A stretch of 64,000 bases of DNA from positions 62,001-126,000 of the forward strand of contig JALONP010000002.1 in assembly GCA_025454875.1 (NCBI GenBank), read 5' to 3'. A program made the position numbers and the translations under genes. Below the pieces are notes generated by a model. It searched no databases, was not told the DNA's origin, and saw only the letters and a program-made list of their open reading frames with translations. How positions within the stretch are numbered: the stretch's first letter is position 1; every line of letters begins with the position of its first letter. Below are positions 38,376 through 48,744 of this stretch, piece after piece. The stretch comes from Bacteroidia bacterium. GTDB taxonomy: Bacteria > Bacteroidota > Bacteroidia > UKL13-3.

Positions 38376-39770
38376 ATGATGAATTTAGCAGATATCAAAT
38401 ACGCATATTTTTTAGGAATTGGTGGTATAGGCATGAGTGCAATAGCAAGGTACTTTAATGCCAATGGTGTAACGGTAATGGGATACGATAAAACCGAAAC
38501 TCCTTTAACACAAGAACTTGTTTCAGAAGGAATAGCAGTGCATTATGAAGACCTTGGTTCAGACATTGAAAGTTACCATTTACAACCAGAAAATTGTTTG
38601 GTTGTGCTCACTCCAGCAGTTCCTAAAAACCATGGTGAGTGGAAATGGTTAGCGGCTAATGGATTCAATATTTTAAAACGCTCACAGGTATTAGGTATTA
38701 TTACAGACGCCTATCAAACCATTGGTGTAGCAGGAACGCATGGTAAAACAACCACATCAACATTAATTGCACATTTACTCAAACAGTCAACAGTTGATTG
38801 TTCTGCATTTTTAGGTGGGATTTCTGGCAATTACCAAACAAATCTTTTGCTGTCAACCAAAACAACGCCTCCTTCAACACAATGGATGGTAGTTGAAGCA
38901 GACGAATTTGACCGATCATTTTTAACATTGCATCCGCAAATTGCCATTATTACTTCATCAGATGCAGATCACTTAGACATTTATGGTGAACACGATGAAC
39001 TCAAAAAATCGTTTGTAGCATATGCAGCTCAGCGAAAAGAAAACGGGACACTCATTGTAAAAAAAGGCCTTGAAATTATTTCTGATTTATCAGGTCCATA
39101 CACAACCTATTCAGCTGCCGAACAAGCTGATGTTTATGCCTCAAATATCCGTGTTAATGGATCTGAATACCTTTTTGATTTACACGTAAACGGAACTCGA
39201 ATTGCAGATTTAGAGTTGGGTATACCAGGAATGCACAATGTTGAAAATGCAGTTGCCGCATCCGCAGCCTGTTTAATTGCCGGCATTACTTTAGGAGAAC
39301 TAGCTGCAGGACTCGCTAGTTTTAAAGGTGTAAAACGTAGGTTTGAGTATGTGGTAAAACATCCGAAGCTCACCTATATTGATGATTATGCACATCATCC
39401 AGAAGAGTTAAGAGCAATCATCTCATCGGTGATTGCAATGTACCCCAATAAAAAAATTGTTGGTTTATTCCAACCACATTTATATTCACGTACACGCGAT
39501 TTTGCTGAAGGCTTTGCTCAAAGCTTATCACTGATTGATGATATGTTGCTTTTGGATATTTACCCTGCACGCGAATTGCCCATTGAGGGTGTAACATCGC
39601 AATTGATATTGAATCAAATGCACGCTAAACACAAAGCCCTTACCACTAAAGAAAAAGCAATTGCCGATTTGTTAAACCGCAATCCTGATATTGTATTAAC
39701 ACTTGGTGCTGGAGATATTGATACACTCGTTCAGCCATTACAACAAGCTATTTTAAATGCCATTGGATAA
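38376..39770 (+). CDS. murC: UDP-MurNAc:L-alanine ligase
   Basis: 464 residues. FLGIGGIGMSAIAR near residue 12, ATP site GTHGKTTT at 120-127, EADEFDRSFL, SSDADHLDIYG, DDYAHHPEEL and FQPHLYSRTRDF. Two Met codons lie at the start; either is possible. First step of the Mur ligase pathway. The end overlaps ftsQ by 14 nt. Confidence 0.96.
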   Translation: MMNLADIKYAYFLGIGGIGMSAIARYFNANGVTVMGYDKTETPLTQELVSEGIAVHYEDLGSDIESYHLQPENCLVVLTPAVPKNHGEWKWLAANGFNILKRSQVLGIITDAYQTIGVAGTHGKTTTSTLIAHLLKQSTVDCSAFLGGISGNYQTNLLLSTKTTPPSTQWMVVEADEFDRSFLTLHPQIAIITSSDADHLDIYGEHDELKKSFVAYAAQRKENGTLIVKKGLEIISDLSGPYTTYSAAEQADVYASNIRVNGSEYLFDLHVNGTRIADLELGIPGMHNVENAVAASAACLIAGITLGELAAGLASFKGVKRRFEYVVKHPKLTYIDDYAHHPEELRAIISSVIAMYPNKKIVGLFQPHLYSRTRDFAEGFAQSLSLIDDMLLLDIYPARELPIEGVTSQLILNQMHAKHKALTTKEKAIADLLNRNPDIVLTLGAGDIDTLVQPLQQAILNAIG

Positions 39771-40554
39771 GGAAAAAATATTGAAAACCGCGAAACGCAT
39801 TGGCCTTGTTTGCCTTTGGGTATTGTTAGGTATTGGCATTATTGTATCAATTGCATTTGTGAATAAAGAAGATGCGCAACTTAAATGTACAGCGATTCAC
39901 ATTCAAATTGAACCCAAGCATGAAATTTTGTTTATTGATCGCGAGTCGGTGCTCAAAAATTTGAACCCCGAAGGAGACGAGAAAAAGATTTTAGGTAAAA
40001 CCATCTTACAACTTAATACGCCTTTGATTGAACATAAACTTAACCACAATGACTTTGTGAAAAAAGCACAAGTGTATACAGATATGAACGGTGCGTTAAC
40101 GATTAACTTGACCCAACGCAGACCAATATTGCGCATAATGAAGCAAGATGGAACAAGTTTTTATTTGGATGAAGATGGCCGACAGATGCCTATTAGCGGG
40201 ATGTTTACCTCGCATGTACCCATTGCAACAGGCAATATTTTTGAGCCTTATAAAAGCAGGGATACCATGCACTCATTTGTAGGAAATGAACTCACCAAGA
40301 TAGCCACATATGTTGATAAACATACTTTCTGGAAGGCACAGATTGAACAGATATTTGTTACACCTGAAAGTGAACTGTGGCTGATTCCGAAATTAGGTGA
40401 CCATACAATTGTATTTGGAACGACTGAAAACATGGAAACCAAATTTGAAAACCTGCTGCTGTTTTACAAAGAAGGATTGAGTAGAATGGGTTGGGATAGG
40501 TATCAAACCATTAACCTCAAGTATGAAAATCAAATAGTTTGCACAAAAAAATAA
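39757..40554 (+). CDS. ftsQ: FtsQ/DivIB-like cell-division protein
   Basis: 265 residues. A short cytoplasmic tail, one membrane helix (GLVCLWVLLGIGIIVSIAFV), then a periplasmic POTRA-like part (HIQIEPKHEILFIDRESVL) and a beta domain (KKAQVYTDMNGALTINLTQRRPI...FYLDEDGRQMPIS). The pattern is that of FtsQ. The call is supported by its place between murC and ftsA. Confidence 0.88.
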   Translation: MPLDKEKILKTAKRIGLVCLWVLLGIGIIVSIAFVNKEDAQLKCTAIHIQIEPKHEILFIDRESVLKNLNPEGDEKKILGKTILQLNTPLIEHKLNHNDFVKKAQVYTDMNGALTINLTQRRPILRIMKQDGTSFYLDEDGRQMPISGMFTSHVPIATGNIFEPYKSRDTMHSFVGNELTKIATYVDKHTFWKAQIEQIFVTPESELWLIPKLGDHTIVFGTTENMETKFENLLLFYKEGLSRMGWDRYQTINLKYENQIVCTKK

Positions 40555-40561
40555 TATTGAG

Positions 40562-41863
40562 ATGAGTGATATCAAAAAAGTAATTGTTGGACTTGATATT
40601 GGAACTACCAAGGTATGTGCCATAGTAGGTACCAAAAACGATCACGGCAAAATTGAAATATTGGGAATGGGTAAAGCCGATTCGTTAGGTGTAATACGTG
40701 GTGAGGTACGCAATATTGAAAAGACAGTAAAAGCCATTCGAGAAGCTGTTGAAAAAGCAAAGCAAAGCATGTCGAATGGAAAATTGCGCATAGAAATAAA
40801 CTCGGTACATGTGGGTATTGCAGGCCAGCATATCAAAAGTTTGCAACACCGCAATTCTATTTCACGCCCCAATACAGATGATGAAATTTCGAAACAAGAC
40901 GTTGAGAAACTGATCAAAGACACGCACAATTTAGCATTGCCTCCTGGTGATAAAATCATTCATGTAATTCCACAAGAATACTCTGTAGATGACTTTACAG
41001 ATGTAAGTGACCCGGTGGGAATTGCAGGAGTTCGCTTGTCGGGCAATTTCCACATTATTACTGGCCATGTTGATGCAATAAAAAATATTTACAAAAGTGT
41101 TAACCGCGCTGGCCTTGATGTAGCTGATTTGATACTTGAACCACTCTCTTCTTCTGATGCTGTACTTACACAAGAAGAGCTTGAAGCAGGTGTTTGTTTA
41201 GTTGATATAGGTGGTGGGACAACAGATGTTGCCATTTTCAAAAAGGGCATGATTAAGCATACTGCCGTTATTCCTTTTGGTGGAAACATTATTACAGACG
41301 ATATTGTAGATGGGTGCCAAGTATTGCGGAACCAAGCTGAATTACTAAAGCTTAAATTTGGCTCAGCATTGGCTGATGAAAACAAAGAAAATGAAATTGT
41401 TTGCATTCCAGGATTTCATGGTCGTCCTCCAAAAGAAGTTTCTGTCAAAAACCTTGCAATGGTTATCCAAGCCCGTGTTGAAGAAATATTCGAGTCGGTA
41501 TTGTATGAAATTAAAAGTTCAGGATTGGAGCGCAAACTCAATGCAGGTATTGTTATTACCGGAGGAGGCTCCCAACTCAAACATTTGGATAAATTGGTTG
41601 AGTTTGTAACAGGAATTGATACCCGTATTGGATATCCGAATGAGCATATCTCAAAAACAATTGTTGAAGAGATTAAAAGCCCAATGTATGCAACTGGTGT
41701 AGGATTGGTGATTAAAGGACTCAACAGTGAAGAAGAAGTTTTGGAACAACCAGAAACAATTAGTGCTGACATTAAACAAGAAACCCGTAATGGATTTTTA
41801 TCACGTTGGGTAGAAAAAGGCAAAGCCTGGCTCAATGATGATGATATGAAAGATTACTCGTAG
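40562..41863 (+). CDS. ftsA: Cell-division actin-like protein FtsA
   Basis: 433 residues. ASKHA motifs VGLDIGTTKVCAIVG (start), VDIGGGTTDVAIFKKG (phosphate 2) and IVITGGGSQLKHLD (adenosine), with the 1C domain between. The C terminus ends in a likely amphipathic helix (GFLSRWVEKGKAWLNDD) that would anchor FtsZ to the membrane. 31 bp before ftsZ. Confidence 0.96.
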   Translation: MSDIKKVIVGLDIGTTKVCAIVGTKNDHGKIEILGMGKADSLGVIRGEVRNIEKTVKAIREAVEKAKQSMSNGKLRIEINSVHVGIAGQHIKSLQHRNSISRPNTDDEISKQDVEKLIKDTHNLALPPGDKIIHVIPQEYSVDDFTDVSDPVGIAGVRLSGNFHIITGHVDAIKNIYKSVNRAGLDVADLILEPLSSSDAVLTQEELEAGVCLVDIGGGTTDVAIFKKGMIKHTAVIPFGGNIITDDIVDGCQVLRNQAELLKLKFGSALADENKENEIVCIPGFHGRPPKEVSVKNLAMVIQARVEEIFESVLYEIKSSGLERKLNAGIVITGGGSQLKHLDKLVEFVTGIDTRIGYPNEHISKTIVEEIKSPMYATGVGLVIKGLNSEEEVLEQPETISADIKQETRNGFLSRWVEKGKAWLNDDDMKDYS

Positions 41864-41894
41864 GCGGCAACGCTTGCATTAAATACAATTACGT

Positions 41895-43517
41895 ATGGAA
41901 ACAAGATTAAAATTTGATTTACCCAAAGATAAATCAAGCATTATTAAAGTACTTGGTGTTGGCGGAGGTGGTGGCAATGCGGTGAACCACATGTTTGAGC
42001 AGGGCATCAAAGGTGTTGACTTTGTGATTTGCAATACTGATTTGCAAGTTTTGGAGGCAAGTCCTATTCCAAATAAAATCCAATTGGGAAGTGGATTAAC
42101 CGCAGGCCTTGGTGCTGGTTCAAACCCTGAAGTAGGCAAAAAAGCCGCCATGGAAGCCATTGAAGATGTAATAGAAGTATTAGGTGTAAATACCAAAATG
42201 CTATTTATTACTGCAGGAATGGGTGGTGGCACTGGAACTGGCGCGGCACCAATCATTGCGAAAACTGCAAAAGAACTTGATATTCTTACCGTGGGAATAG
42301 TAACCACACCTTTTGCTTTTGAGGGTAAAAAGAGAAGATCACATGCTGATGAAGGTATTGAGAACTTGAAAAAAAGTGTCGACTGTTTATTGATTATCAG
42401 CAATGATAAAATTAAAGAAATGTATGGCAATTTGCCCTTACGCCAAGCATTTAGCCATGCTAATGATATATTAACAACCGCTGCAAAAGGAATTGCTGAG
42501 TTGATTACCGATACAGGTTATATCAATGTTGACTTTGAAGATGTTAAAACCGTAATGAGCAATAGTGGTGTTGCCTTGATGGGTTCTGCTTCAGCAGAAG
42601 GAGATGACAGAGCAATTGCCGCAGTGAAAGCAGCATTGGCATCACCATTGTTAAATGATAACCAAATTAAAGGTGCGAAGAACATCTTATTAAATATCTC
42701 ATCTGGAACTGAAGAAGTTTTAATGGATGAAGTGGAACAAATTTCAGCTTATATACAAGATGAAGCAGGACTCACTGCAGATGTTATTTTCGGAACTTCA
42801 TTCGATGAATCGCTCGGAAACAAAATTGCAGTAACGTTAATTGCCACTGGATTTGAGTCGCGTCAAAATTCGATTTCAACCATTTCTGAAACGCGGACCA
42901 AACATGTGTTGTATGAAGCACCACGTAAACCCGATATGGTGATTTCAACATTAGCTGTTGAACCAACTCCGCCACCAGTAGTAAATGAAATTCCTGAAGT
43001 ACCACCTGCGCCAATTGCAGTACCAGAACCTGAACCGATACCTGATGCACTCAACTTCGAACTCAAAATTGAACCAGAAGAAGTGTTTCCAATAGATCCT
43101 CAGTTGTTATTTGAATCAGAAGAAGCACCTATTGAAAATACACCTATTGCGCACCAAGAAGATATTACTCCTATTTCGGAAGTAGATTCAGATGAGTTTG
43201 TGCGCTTTGAGTTAACGGTCAATGAAACAGAAGAAAGTGAGGAAGATGGGATTGAAGAGTCGTCTCCACAATTACTTGAAGAAGAAGAATTGCGAATTGA
43301 ACAGCGTATTCAACGCATCAAGGAACTCAAAAACTTGAATGTAACGATTAACTCTCCAGGTGGTATTCGTGATTTGGAAAAAGAACCTGCCTACAAACGC
43401 AGAAACAAAAAACTTCAAGATGTTCCACATTCATCAGAAACGCAAGTTTCGAGGTTAACCTTGTTCGACTCGGGACTTAAAACCAACAATTCGTTTTTAC
43501 ACGACAATGTTGATTGA
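41895..43517 (+). CDS. ftsZ: Cell-division tubulin homolog FtsZ
   Basis: 540 residues. GTP-binding VGGGGGNAVNHM (22-33), tubulin signature GGGTGTGAAP at 110-119 and T7-loop-like NVDFEDVKTVMSNSG. The globular core ends near 320. A long Glu/Pro-rich linker (~330-500) follows, then a C-terminal peptide region (SRLTLFDSGLKTNNSF). The linker makes it much longer than the E. coli protein (383 residues), as in other Bacteroidota. Last gene of the cluster. Confidence 0.97.
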   Translation: METRLKFDLPKDKSSIIKVLGVGGGGGNAVNHMFEQGIKGVDFVICNTDLQVLEASPIPNKIQLGSGLTAGLGAGSNPEVGKKAAMEAIEDVIEVLGVNTKMLFITAGMGGGTGTGAAPIIAKTAKELDILTVGIVTTPFAFEGKKRRSHADEGIENLKKSVDCLLIISNDKIKEMYGNLPLRQAFSHANDILTTAAKGIAELITDTGYINVDFEDVKTVMSNSGVALMGSASAEGDDRAIAAVKAALASPLLNDNQIKGAKNILLNISSGTEEVLMDEVEQISAYIQDEAGLTADVIFGTSFDESLGNKIAVTLIATGFESRQNSISTISETRTKHVLYEAPRKPDMVISTLAVEPTPPPVVNEIPEVPPAPIAVPEPEPIPDALNFELKIEPEEVFPIDPQLLFESEEAPIENTPIAHQEDITPISEVDSDEFVRFELTVNETEESEEDGIEESSPQLLEEEELRIEQRIQRIKELKNLNVTINSPGGIRDLEKEPAYKRRNKKLQDVPHSSETQVSRLTLFDSGLKTNNSFLHDNVD

Positions 43518-43544
43518 GATGAAAAATATGATTCAATAAATACC

Positions 43545-43582
43545 AAAGCCACTTTAGGAATATTTCCTTGAGTGGCTTTTTT
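43545..43582 (+). terminator. Rho-independent terminator after ftsZ
   Basis: Stem AAAGCCACT...AGTGGCTTT with an inner TAGGAA/TTCCT extension, followed by TTTTTT. It ends the dcw transcription unit. The 9-bp outer stem is identical to that of the tRNA-Asn terminator near 62530. Confidence 0.85.
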
Positions 43583-43627
43583 GTGAATAGTACATATATG
43601 CCCTTTTAATAATAACCCGAAACCAAA

Positions 43628-44197
43628 ATGAAATTTTCAAAAACATACAACAAAGAAGTTTTTTGCTTAGAAGGAGATTGGAACAAGGATTTGAAAAAGC
43701 AAAACTCCGTACAAGAAGTGCTTTCGTTTTTGAAGAAAAACAGGGATATCGACTATATACATAGGCATTGTGGCACTCGTGAAAACTTGAGTTATTATAT
43801 TAACCAATGGAAACTAAAAAAGTATAAAGACTACAGCATATTATACATTGCTTTTCATGGCAAACCCCATCAAATATTAATTGGAAAAGATATTGTTACG
43901 TTAGATGAATTAGCTGAAATGTTGGGGCCCAATTGCCATAATAAAATCATTCATTTTGGTACTTGCCACACGTTGAATATCGATTTAAGGCATATTAAAA
44001 GATTTTTACGAAAAACGAATGCATTATGCGTTTGCGGTTTTGGAAAAGAAATCAAATTTGTTGAAGGCTGCGTCTTCGATATCTTGCTGATAGACATGCT
44101 ACAAGAGTTCAGAAATATTGGTACAGTGCAAAGTTACTTGGGTCAATATTACAAATCATTAGCCCAAAAATTGGCCTTTAAACTTGTGCACTTGTAA
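43628..44197 (+). CDS. Small protein with a caspase/CHAT-like His-Cys arrangement
   Basis: 189 residues, no signal peptide or membrane helix. Two hydrophobic strands each end in a possible catalytic residue: YSILYIAFHG (His77-Gly78) and NKIIHFGTCHT (Cys113). A spacing of 36 residues with 'hhhhHG' and 'hhhxxxC' contexts is the layout of clan CD proteases (caspase, CHAT, gingipain). The stretch DIVTLDELAEMLG between them is helical, as expected. The resemblance is by eye; I do not recognise a named family with certainty. It stands alone between the ftsZ terminator and a large T9SS gene. Confidence 0.6.
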   Translation: MKFSKTYNKEVFCLEGDWNKDLKKQNSVQEVLSFLKKNRDIDYIHRHCGTRENLSYYINQWKLKKYKDYSILYIAFHGKPHQILIGKDIVTLDELAEMLGPNCHNKIIHFGTCHTLNIDLRHIKRFLRKTNALCVCGFGKEIKFVEGCVFDILLIDMLQEFRNIGTVQSYLGQYYKSLAQKLAFKLVHL

Positions 44198-44292
44198 ATC
44201 TGATTATTACTAAATTGTTAAGCACAAAACTTCTAACATTGAGTTAAAGTTTAGGTTTTAGGTTGCGTGGCTTTTTGACACCACCTATTACA

Positions 44293-47200
44293 ATGAAACG
44301 TTCAATTCAAAGTAAAATATTTCTTCTTATTTGCACGGTATGCATATTTACCGCTACTACAGCACAAGTAAGCATTACAGGCAGCAGTGCTGTAACCGAA
44401 AATTTTGACGGTATTGGCACATCTGCCACTGCAACATTGCCAAGCAATTGGAAAATGTCGGCAGCAGGGCAAGGTTCATCAAGTCTTGCATTTACAGCTG
44501 TGGGCAATGTTACAGCCACTACTGCAGCGGCAAGTACTGGATCACCAACAGCGGGTGCAAGATACAATTGGGGTAACGGAAGCACTACATCTGACAGAGC
44601 AATAGGGTTTATGACTTCTGGAGGATATGCATCGCCAAATGCCATTCTAGTGCAGTATAGGAACAATGGTTCAACTAACATCACCAATATCTCAATTAGC
44701 TTTGATATTGAACGATACAGGATAAATACCGCAAATGCAAGCCTCACTTTTTTTACCTCAACTGATGGTACGACATGGACAGCTCAAACTACGGGAGATA
44801 TTGCCACAAGCGCATTTCCAACAGGCACGAGCGCGTATACATTTACAGGTGGAACAGTTATTTCACGTTCGGTTAACATAAGTTCACTTTCCATAGCAGT
44901 TTCATCTGACTTTTACGTAATGTGGGTGATGAATACCACAGGCGCAAATTCACAAGGAATAGGATTAGACAACGTAAGTTTAACCGCCACATTTGCTCCT
45001 GCAGCCGGAACATCACTCCTCACAGCTGGATCTGTAGCCGAGCCAACAAGCTTCTCTTCATTAATTAATACGCAGGTTGCAGCGGTACAAAATTATGATA
45101 TAGCTATTCAAGATGATGGAACCACTCCAGCAACAGATGCTACTCCAACGCAAATTTCACAAATACGGTTTAGCCAAGGTACCGGAAATGATATTGCAAA
45201 CTGGACCCAAGCAATATTGGGTGCAGAATTAAGTGATGGAACAAATACCCTTACTGGAACCATTAACGCATCCAATATTACCTTTTCAGCTATTCCAAAT
45301 GGTATTGGGCAATTGGGACATATTGCTGACAATGCCACTAAAACCTATACCCTCAAAATTTGGCTCAACACCGATGTAGGTTCCTTAAAAACATCACTTG
45401 ATGGAAGCAATATTGTGTTCAGAAATACCAATGCTGATTTCACAATTACGGGGAGTCAACTCGCAGCTTCGCAAGACGTAAACTCTGGCAGCAGTAACAA
45501 TGCTGTTTCAGTTATTGCAACAGCAATCGGATTTGCACAAAATACAAGCAATGCAGACGTGAATAGCAATATGTTGCCTGCACCTGCCGTACAAGCTATT
45601 GATGCAAACGGAAACCGTGATTTGGATTTTACTTCTTCTATCAGCATCACATCAAGCGGCACTTTAAACACAACCCCACAAACTGTTTCTGCAACATCGG
45701 GCTTGGCTACATTTACCATTAATCACACCGCCACTGGAACTTCGCTCACACTTACAGCAGCCTCATCTGGTTTCAGCAATATCACTTCGGCAAGTTTTAA
45801 TGTTAATATACCAAGTGCTGCTGCAATATTGTGGAGCAATGCAAGTGGTAGTGCTTGGTTAACAGCATCAAACTGGACAGGAACAACAATTCCTTCCGCA
45901 TCTCAAGTTGGACAATTTGGAGTAAATCCTACAGCAGCTACTATTGGTATAAATATGAATGGAACAACAAACAATGGTGCAAACAATCAAATAGTAGGTG
46001 GAATAGAAATAACCAATTCAAGGTCAGCTGCATTGAATATAGGTAACAGTGCAGGAAGTACTGCTGGAAACTTGACATTGGCTGGAGTTACTATTAATTC
46101 CATTGAGAACACAGTAATTCGAAATAACAGTTCACAACTCCTAACTATACAAGCCAATCAAACTTCTACAATGGGGTTGATTTTAAACAATACAACAAAC
46201 AATATTATTCAAATCAGTGGGACAGGCGGTGTAACCATTAGTTCTGTAATCAGTGGAAGCAATCCCATTACCAAAAGAGGAAGCGGAAGCGGAATATTGC
46301 AACTAACAGGTGCTAACACGTATACGGGTTTAACAACTGTAACAGAAGGTACTTTGCAATTAAACAGAACTGGTGGAACAACCGTACCCACAACCAACAA
46401 TTTTACAGTTGATGGAGGTACCCTCAGAATTAGTTCAAACCAAACGCTCAATAACCTTACACTCTCTTCTGGTAACCTTACCATTGATGTTGGCGTTACC
46501 CTTACCATTAATGGAACCTTTACTTTTACCGGAGGTACTATCACCAATAATGGTACTCTTAGTTATGGCAGTTCTTCAACATTAACATACAACACTGGTG
46601 ATAGCAGAACAGCTGGAGTCGAATGGCCATCAAGCGGCCAGCCTGCAAACATTAGTTTGTTAAACAACTCAAGTGTTGCATTAAGTGGAAACAGAACCAT
46701 CGGCAATTTAACCACAACAGCTGGAACACAGCTTAGTATAGGATCCAATACACTCGTTCTAACTGGCACATTCAGTGGAGGAGGAACCTTAGGTGGAGGT
46801 ACATCGTCAAACTTAACAATTGGTGGAAATGTCGGAACAATTGCATTTACGAGTGGATCGCGTTCACTTCGTAATTTAATAATTGGAACAGGCTCCAATG
46901 CAAGTCTTACACTTGGAAGTTCACTTTCAATTACCACAGATGGCAGCATAACATTTAATTCCGCAGGTACCAAATCATTTCAAACAGGTGGCAATCAATT
47001 ATTGCTGCTCGGAACAGAAGGTAGCTGCGCGTATATTGGCAATTTAAATGGCGCAACTGTTACGGGTGCAATCACCATTCAACGTTTTGTTAAAGAAGTA
47101 GCAAGGAGGTGGCGCTTTTGGGGATCGCCATTTAGCAATGCAACTTTTGAAGATGTAAGAGATGATATTTTTGTAACTGGTGCGGGTACCGGAACCACAT

Positions 47201-48744
47201 TGGGGACGCTAAATAGCAATGGATTTGATGCAACAACGACAAATGTACCTTCTGTGTATTCATATAACGAAACAGCAACCGGTAACGCACAACAAGGTTG
47301 GCAAGCACTTTCCAACAATACTTCTTCTTTAACCAATCAAACCATTGTGGCGGGTAGAGGTTACCGCATTTTTGTGAGAGGTGATCGAAGTGATTTAAAC
47401 CGATTAAGTGGAACCAATACAACCCAAAATCAAGTGATTATTCAAGTAAGTGGAACGATTAATTCAGGGTCCATTTCGTTGCCGGTAACCTATACATCAA
47501 CAGGTGATGCCGCTGCCGATGGTTGGAACTTTGTTGCCAATCCATATCCTGCAGCATATGATTGGAACGCTTTTTATGACGATGCATCAACAACCAAAAC
47601 CAATATAGATCCCACCATTTGGATTTTAGACGCGACAACTTCATCATACAAATCGTATAACGCAAACTCGAGTGGTGATCTCACTGGCGGGCTTATTCCG
47701 ATGGGCAGTGGCTTTTGGGTAAAAGCAAATGGCATGTCACCTTCACTCATTTTAGAAGAACGTTTTAAAAGTACAATCCAACCAATAGTACTTCATAAAA
47801 GCGCTGCAAATGAACTTACACTTACCTTACAACTCGACTCTATTACAAAAGACACTTGGATATTGCTACCTGAACCGGTAAGCTCCGACTCGCTTGATGG
47901 GTATGATATTGTGAAACTACAAGGCAGCATTGCATTGCATAGCGCTACACAAAATGGAAGTTTGCTTGCACTTGATGCACGCCCAATACAACCTGCTGAT
48001 ACCATCGATTTGTATTGCAGCGGAGGCAATCGCAATTATTCCTTAGTAGTAAATAGTATTCCTACTGATGGATATGAATATACTTTGCTCGACCGCAAAA
48101 CTGGACAATTACAATTGCTTCAATTGGGCACCTTATATTCATTTACCACTAACCAATTAGACAGCACCAGCTTTGGAAAACGATTTGCCATTGTTTACAA
48201 TACACCACAACCATTACCTGTTACACTTATTGCATTTGAAGCTAAGATATTGCCTGAACTCGTAAATTTGAGCTGGTCTACTACAATGGAATCAATGCTC
48301 GCTTATTTTGAAATTGAACGCGCAGGAATCAACAAACAATTTGAAGCAATTGGCAGGCTGAACGCAATTGGCAATTCAAATACAGTGCGCTCGTATCATT
48401 ACAATGATGCAAAAGCACACCAATTAGGCAATGAATTATACTACCGTTTAAAAATGGTGGATGAAGATGGCGCTTACCGTTATTCACCAACTCAACATGT
48501 ACAATTTCATAAAATGCAGTCTGCAAATGAGGTGTTTTGTTGGCCAAATCCAGCTTCTGACGAAGTGAAAATCTCCGCGAACGATGCCATCGCATCTGTT
48601 AGTATTTACAATCCTAATGGTGCACTTGTGACACACACGCAACACACAACTATTCAAACCAAAGAATGGGATAATGGCCTTTACCATGTTCAAGTTGTGT
48701 TTGCTTCGGGCGAAGTTAGTAGCTGCAAATTGGTGAAAGAATAA
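44293..48744 (+). CDS. Giant T9SS-sorted surface protein with autotransporter-type beta repeats
   Basis: 1483 residues from the ATG at 44293, which gives a clean signal peptide (KIFLLICTVCIFTATTAQ). An N-terminal jellyroll-like region (SVTENFDGIG-type, ~20-240) is followed by Ig-like strands and a central part with the autotransporter-associated beta-strand motif (GSGILQLTGANTYTGLTTVTEGTLQL, ~680-710) and many NLTI/GTFSGGG turns. A late domain has WNFVANPYPAAYDWNAFY, and the C terminus is a T9SS sorting domain (VFCWPNPASDEVKISA, NGLYHVQVVF). Very rich in Ser, Thr, Asn and Gly. Expected on the cell surface as an adhesin or matrix protein. Confidence 0.85.
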   Translation: MKRSIQSKIFLLICTVCIFTATTAQVSITGSSAVTENFDGIGTSATATLPSNWKMSAAGQGSSSLAFTAVGNVTATTAAASTGSPTAGARYNWGNGSTTSDRAIGFMTSGGYASPNAILVQYRNNGSTNITNISISFDIERYRINTANASLTFFTSTDGTTWTAQTTGDIATSAFPTGTSAYTFTGGTVISRSVNISSLSIAVSSDFYVMWVMNTTGANSQGIGLDNVSLTATFAPAAGTSLLTAGSVAEPTSFSSLINTQVAAVQNYDIAIQDDGTTPATDATPTQISQIRFSQGTGNDIANWTQAILGAELSDGTNTLTGTINASNITFSAIPNGIGQLGHIADNATKTYTLKIWLNTDVGSLKTSLDGSNIVFRNTNADFTITGSQLAASQDVNSGSSNNAVSVIATAIGFAQNTSNADVNSNMLPAPAVQAIDANGNRDLDFTSSISITSSGTLNTTPQTVSATSGLATFTINHTATGTSLTLTAASSGFSNITSASFNVNIPSAAAILWSNASGSAWLTASNWTGTTIPSASQVGQFGVNPTAATIGINMNGTTNNGANNQIVGGIEITNSRSAALNIGNSAGSTAGNLTLAGVTINSIENTVIRNNSSQLLTIQANQTSTMGLILNNTTNNIIQISGTGGVTISSVISGSNPITKRGSGSGILQLTGANTYTGLTTVTEGTLQLNRTGGTTVPTTNNFTVDGGTLRISSNQTLNNLTLSSGNLTIDVGVTLTINGTFTFTGGTITNNGTLSYGSSSTLTYNTGDSRTAGVEWPSSGQPANISLLNNSSVALSGNRTIGNLTTTAGTQLSIGSNTLVLTGTFSGGGTLGGGTSSNLTIGGNVGTIAFTSGSRSLRNLIIGTGSNASLTLGSSLSITTDGSITFNSAGTKSFQTGGNQLLLLGTEGSCAYIGNLNGATVTGAITIQRFVKEVARRWRFWGSPFSNATFEDVRDDIFVTGAGTGTTLGTLNSNGFDATTTNVPSVYSYNETATGNAQQGWQALSNNTSSLTNQTIVAGRGYRIFVRGDRSDLNRLSGTNTTQNQVIIQVSGTINSGSISLPVTYTSTGDAAADGWNFVANPYPAAYDWNAFYDDASTTKTNIDPTIWILDATTSSYKSYNANSSGDLTGGLIPMGSGFWVKANGMSPSLILEERFKSTIQPIVLHKSAANELTLTLQLDSITKDTWILLPEPVSSDSLDGYDIVKLQGSIALHSATQNGSLLALDARPIQPADTIDLYCSGGNRNYSLVVNSIPTDGYEYTLLDRKTGQLQLLQLGTLYSFTTNQLDSTSFGKRFAIVYNTPQPLPVTLIAFEAKILPELVNLSWSTTMESMLAYFEIERAGINKQFEAIGRLNAIGNSNTVRSYHYNDAKAHQLGNELYYRLKMVDEDGAYRYSPTQHVQFHKMQSANEVFCWPNPASDEVKISANDAIASVSIYNPNGALVTHTQHTTIQTKEWDNGLYHVQVVFASGEVSSCKLVKE

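Noticed and set aside
46209-46973. Short repeats inside the giant T9SS gene as a possible CRISPR-like array
   Set aside because: The repeated words are degenerate codon patterns of beta-strand repeats, with no constant repeat-spacer lengths and no cas genes.
44307-47422. Several minus-strand open frames of 80-150 codons within the giant T9SS gene
   Set aside because: They are shadows produced by the repetitive Thr/Asn/Gly-rich coding sequence; none has a recognisable motif.
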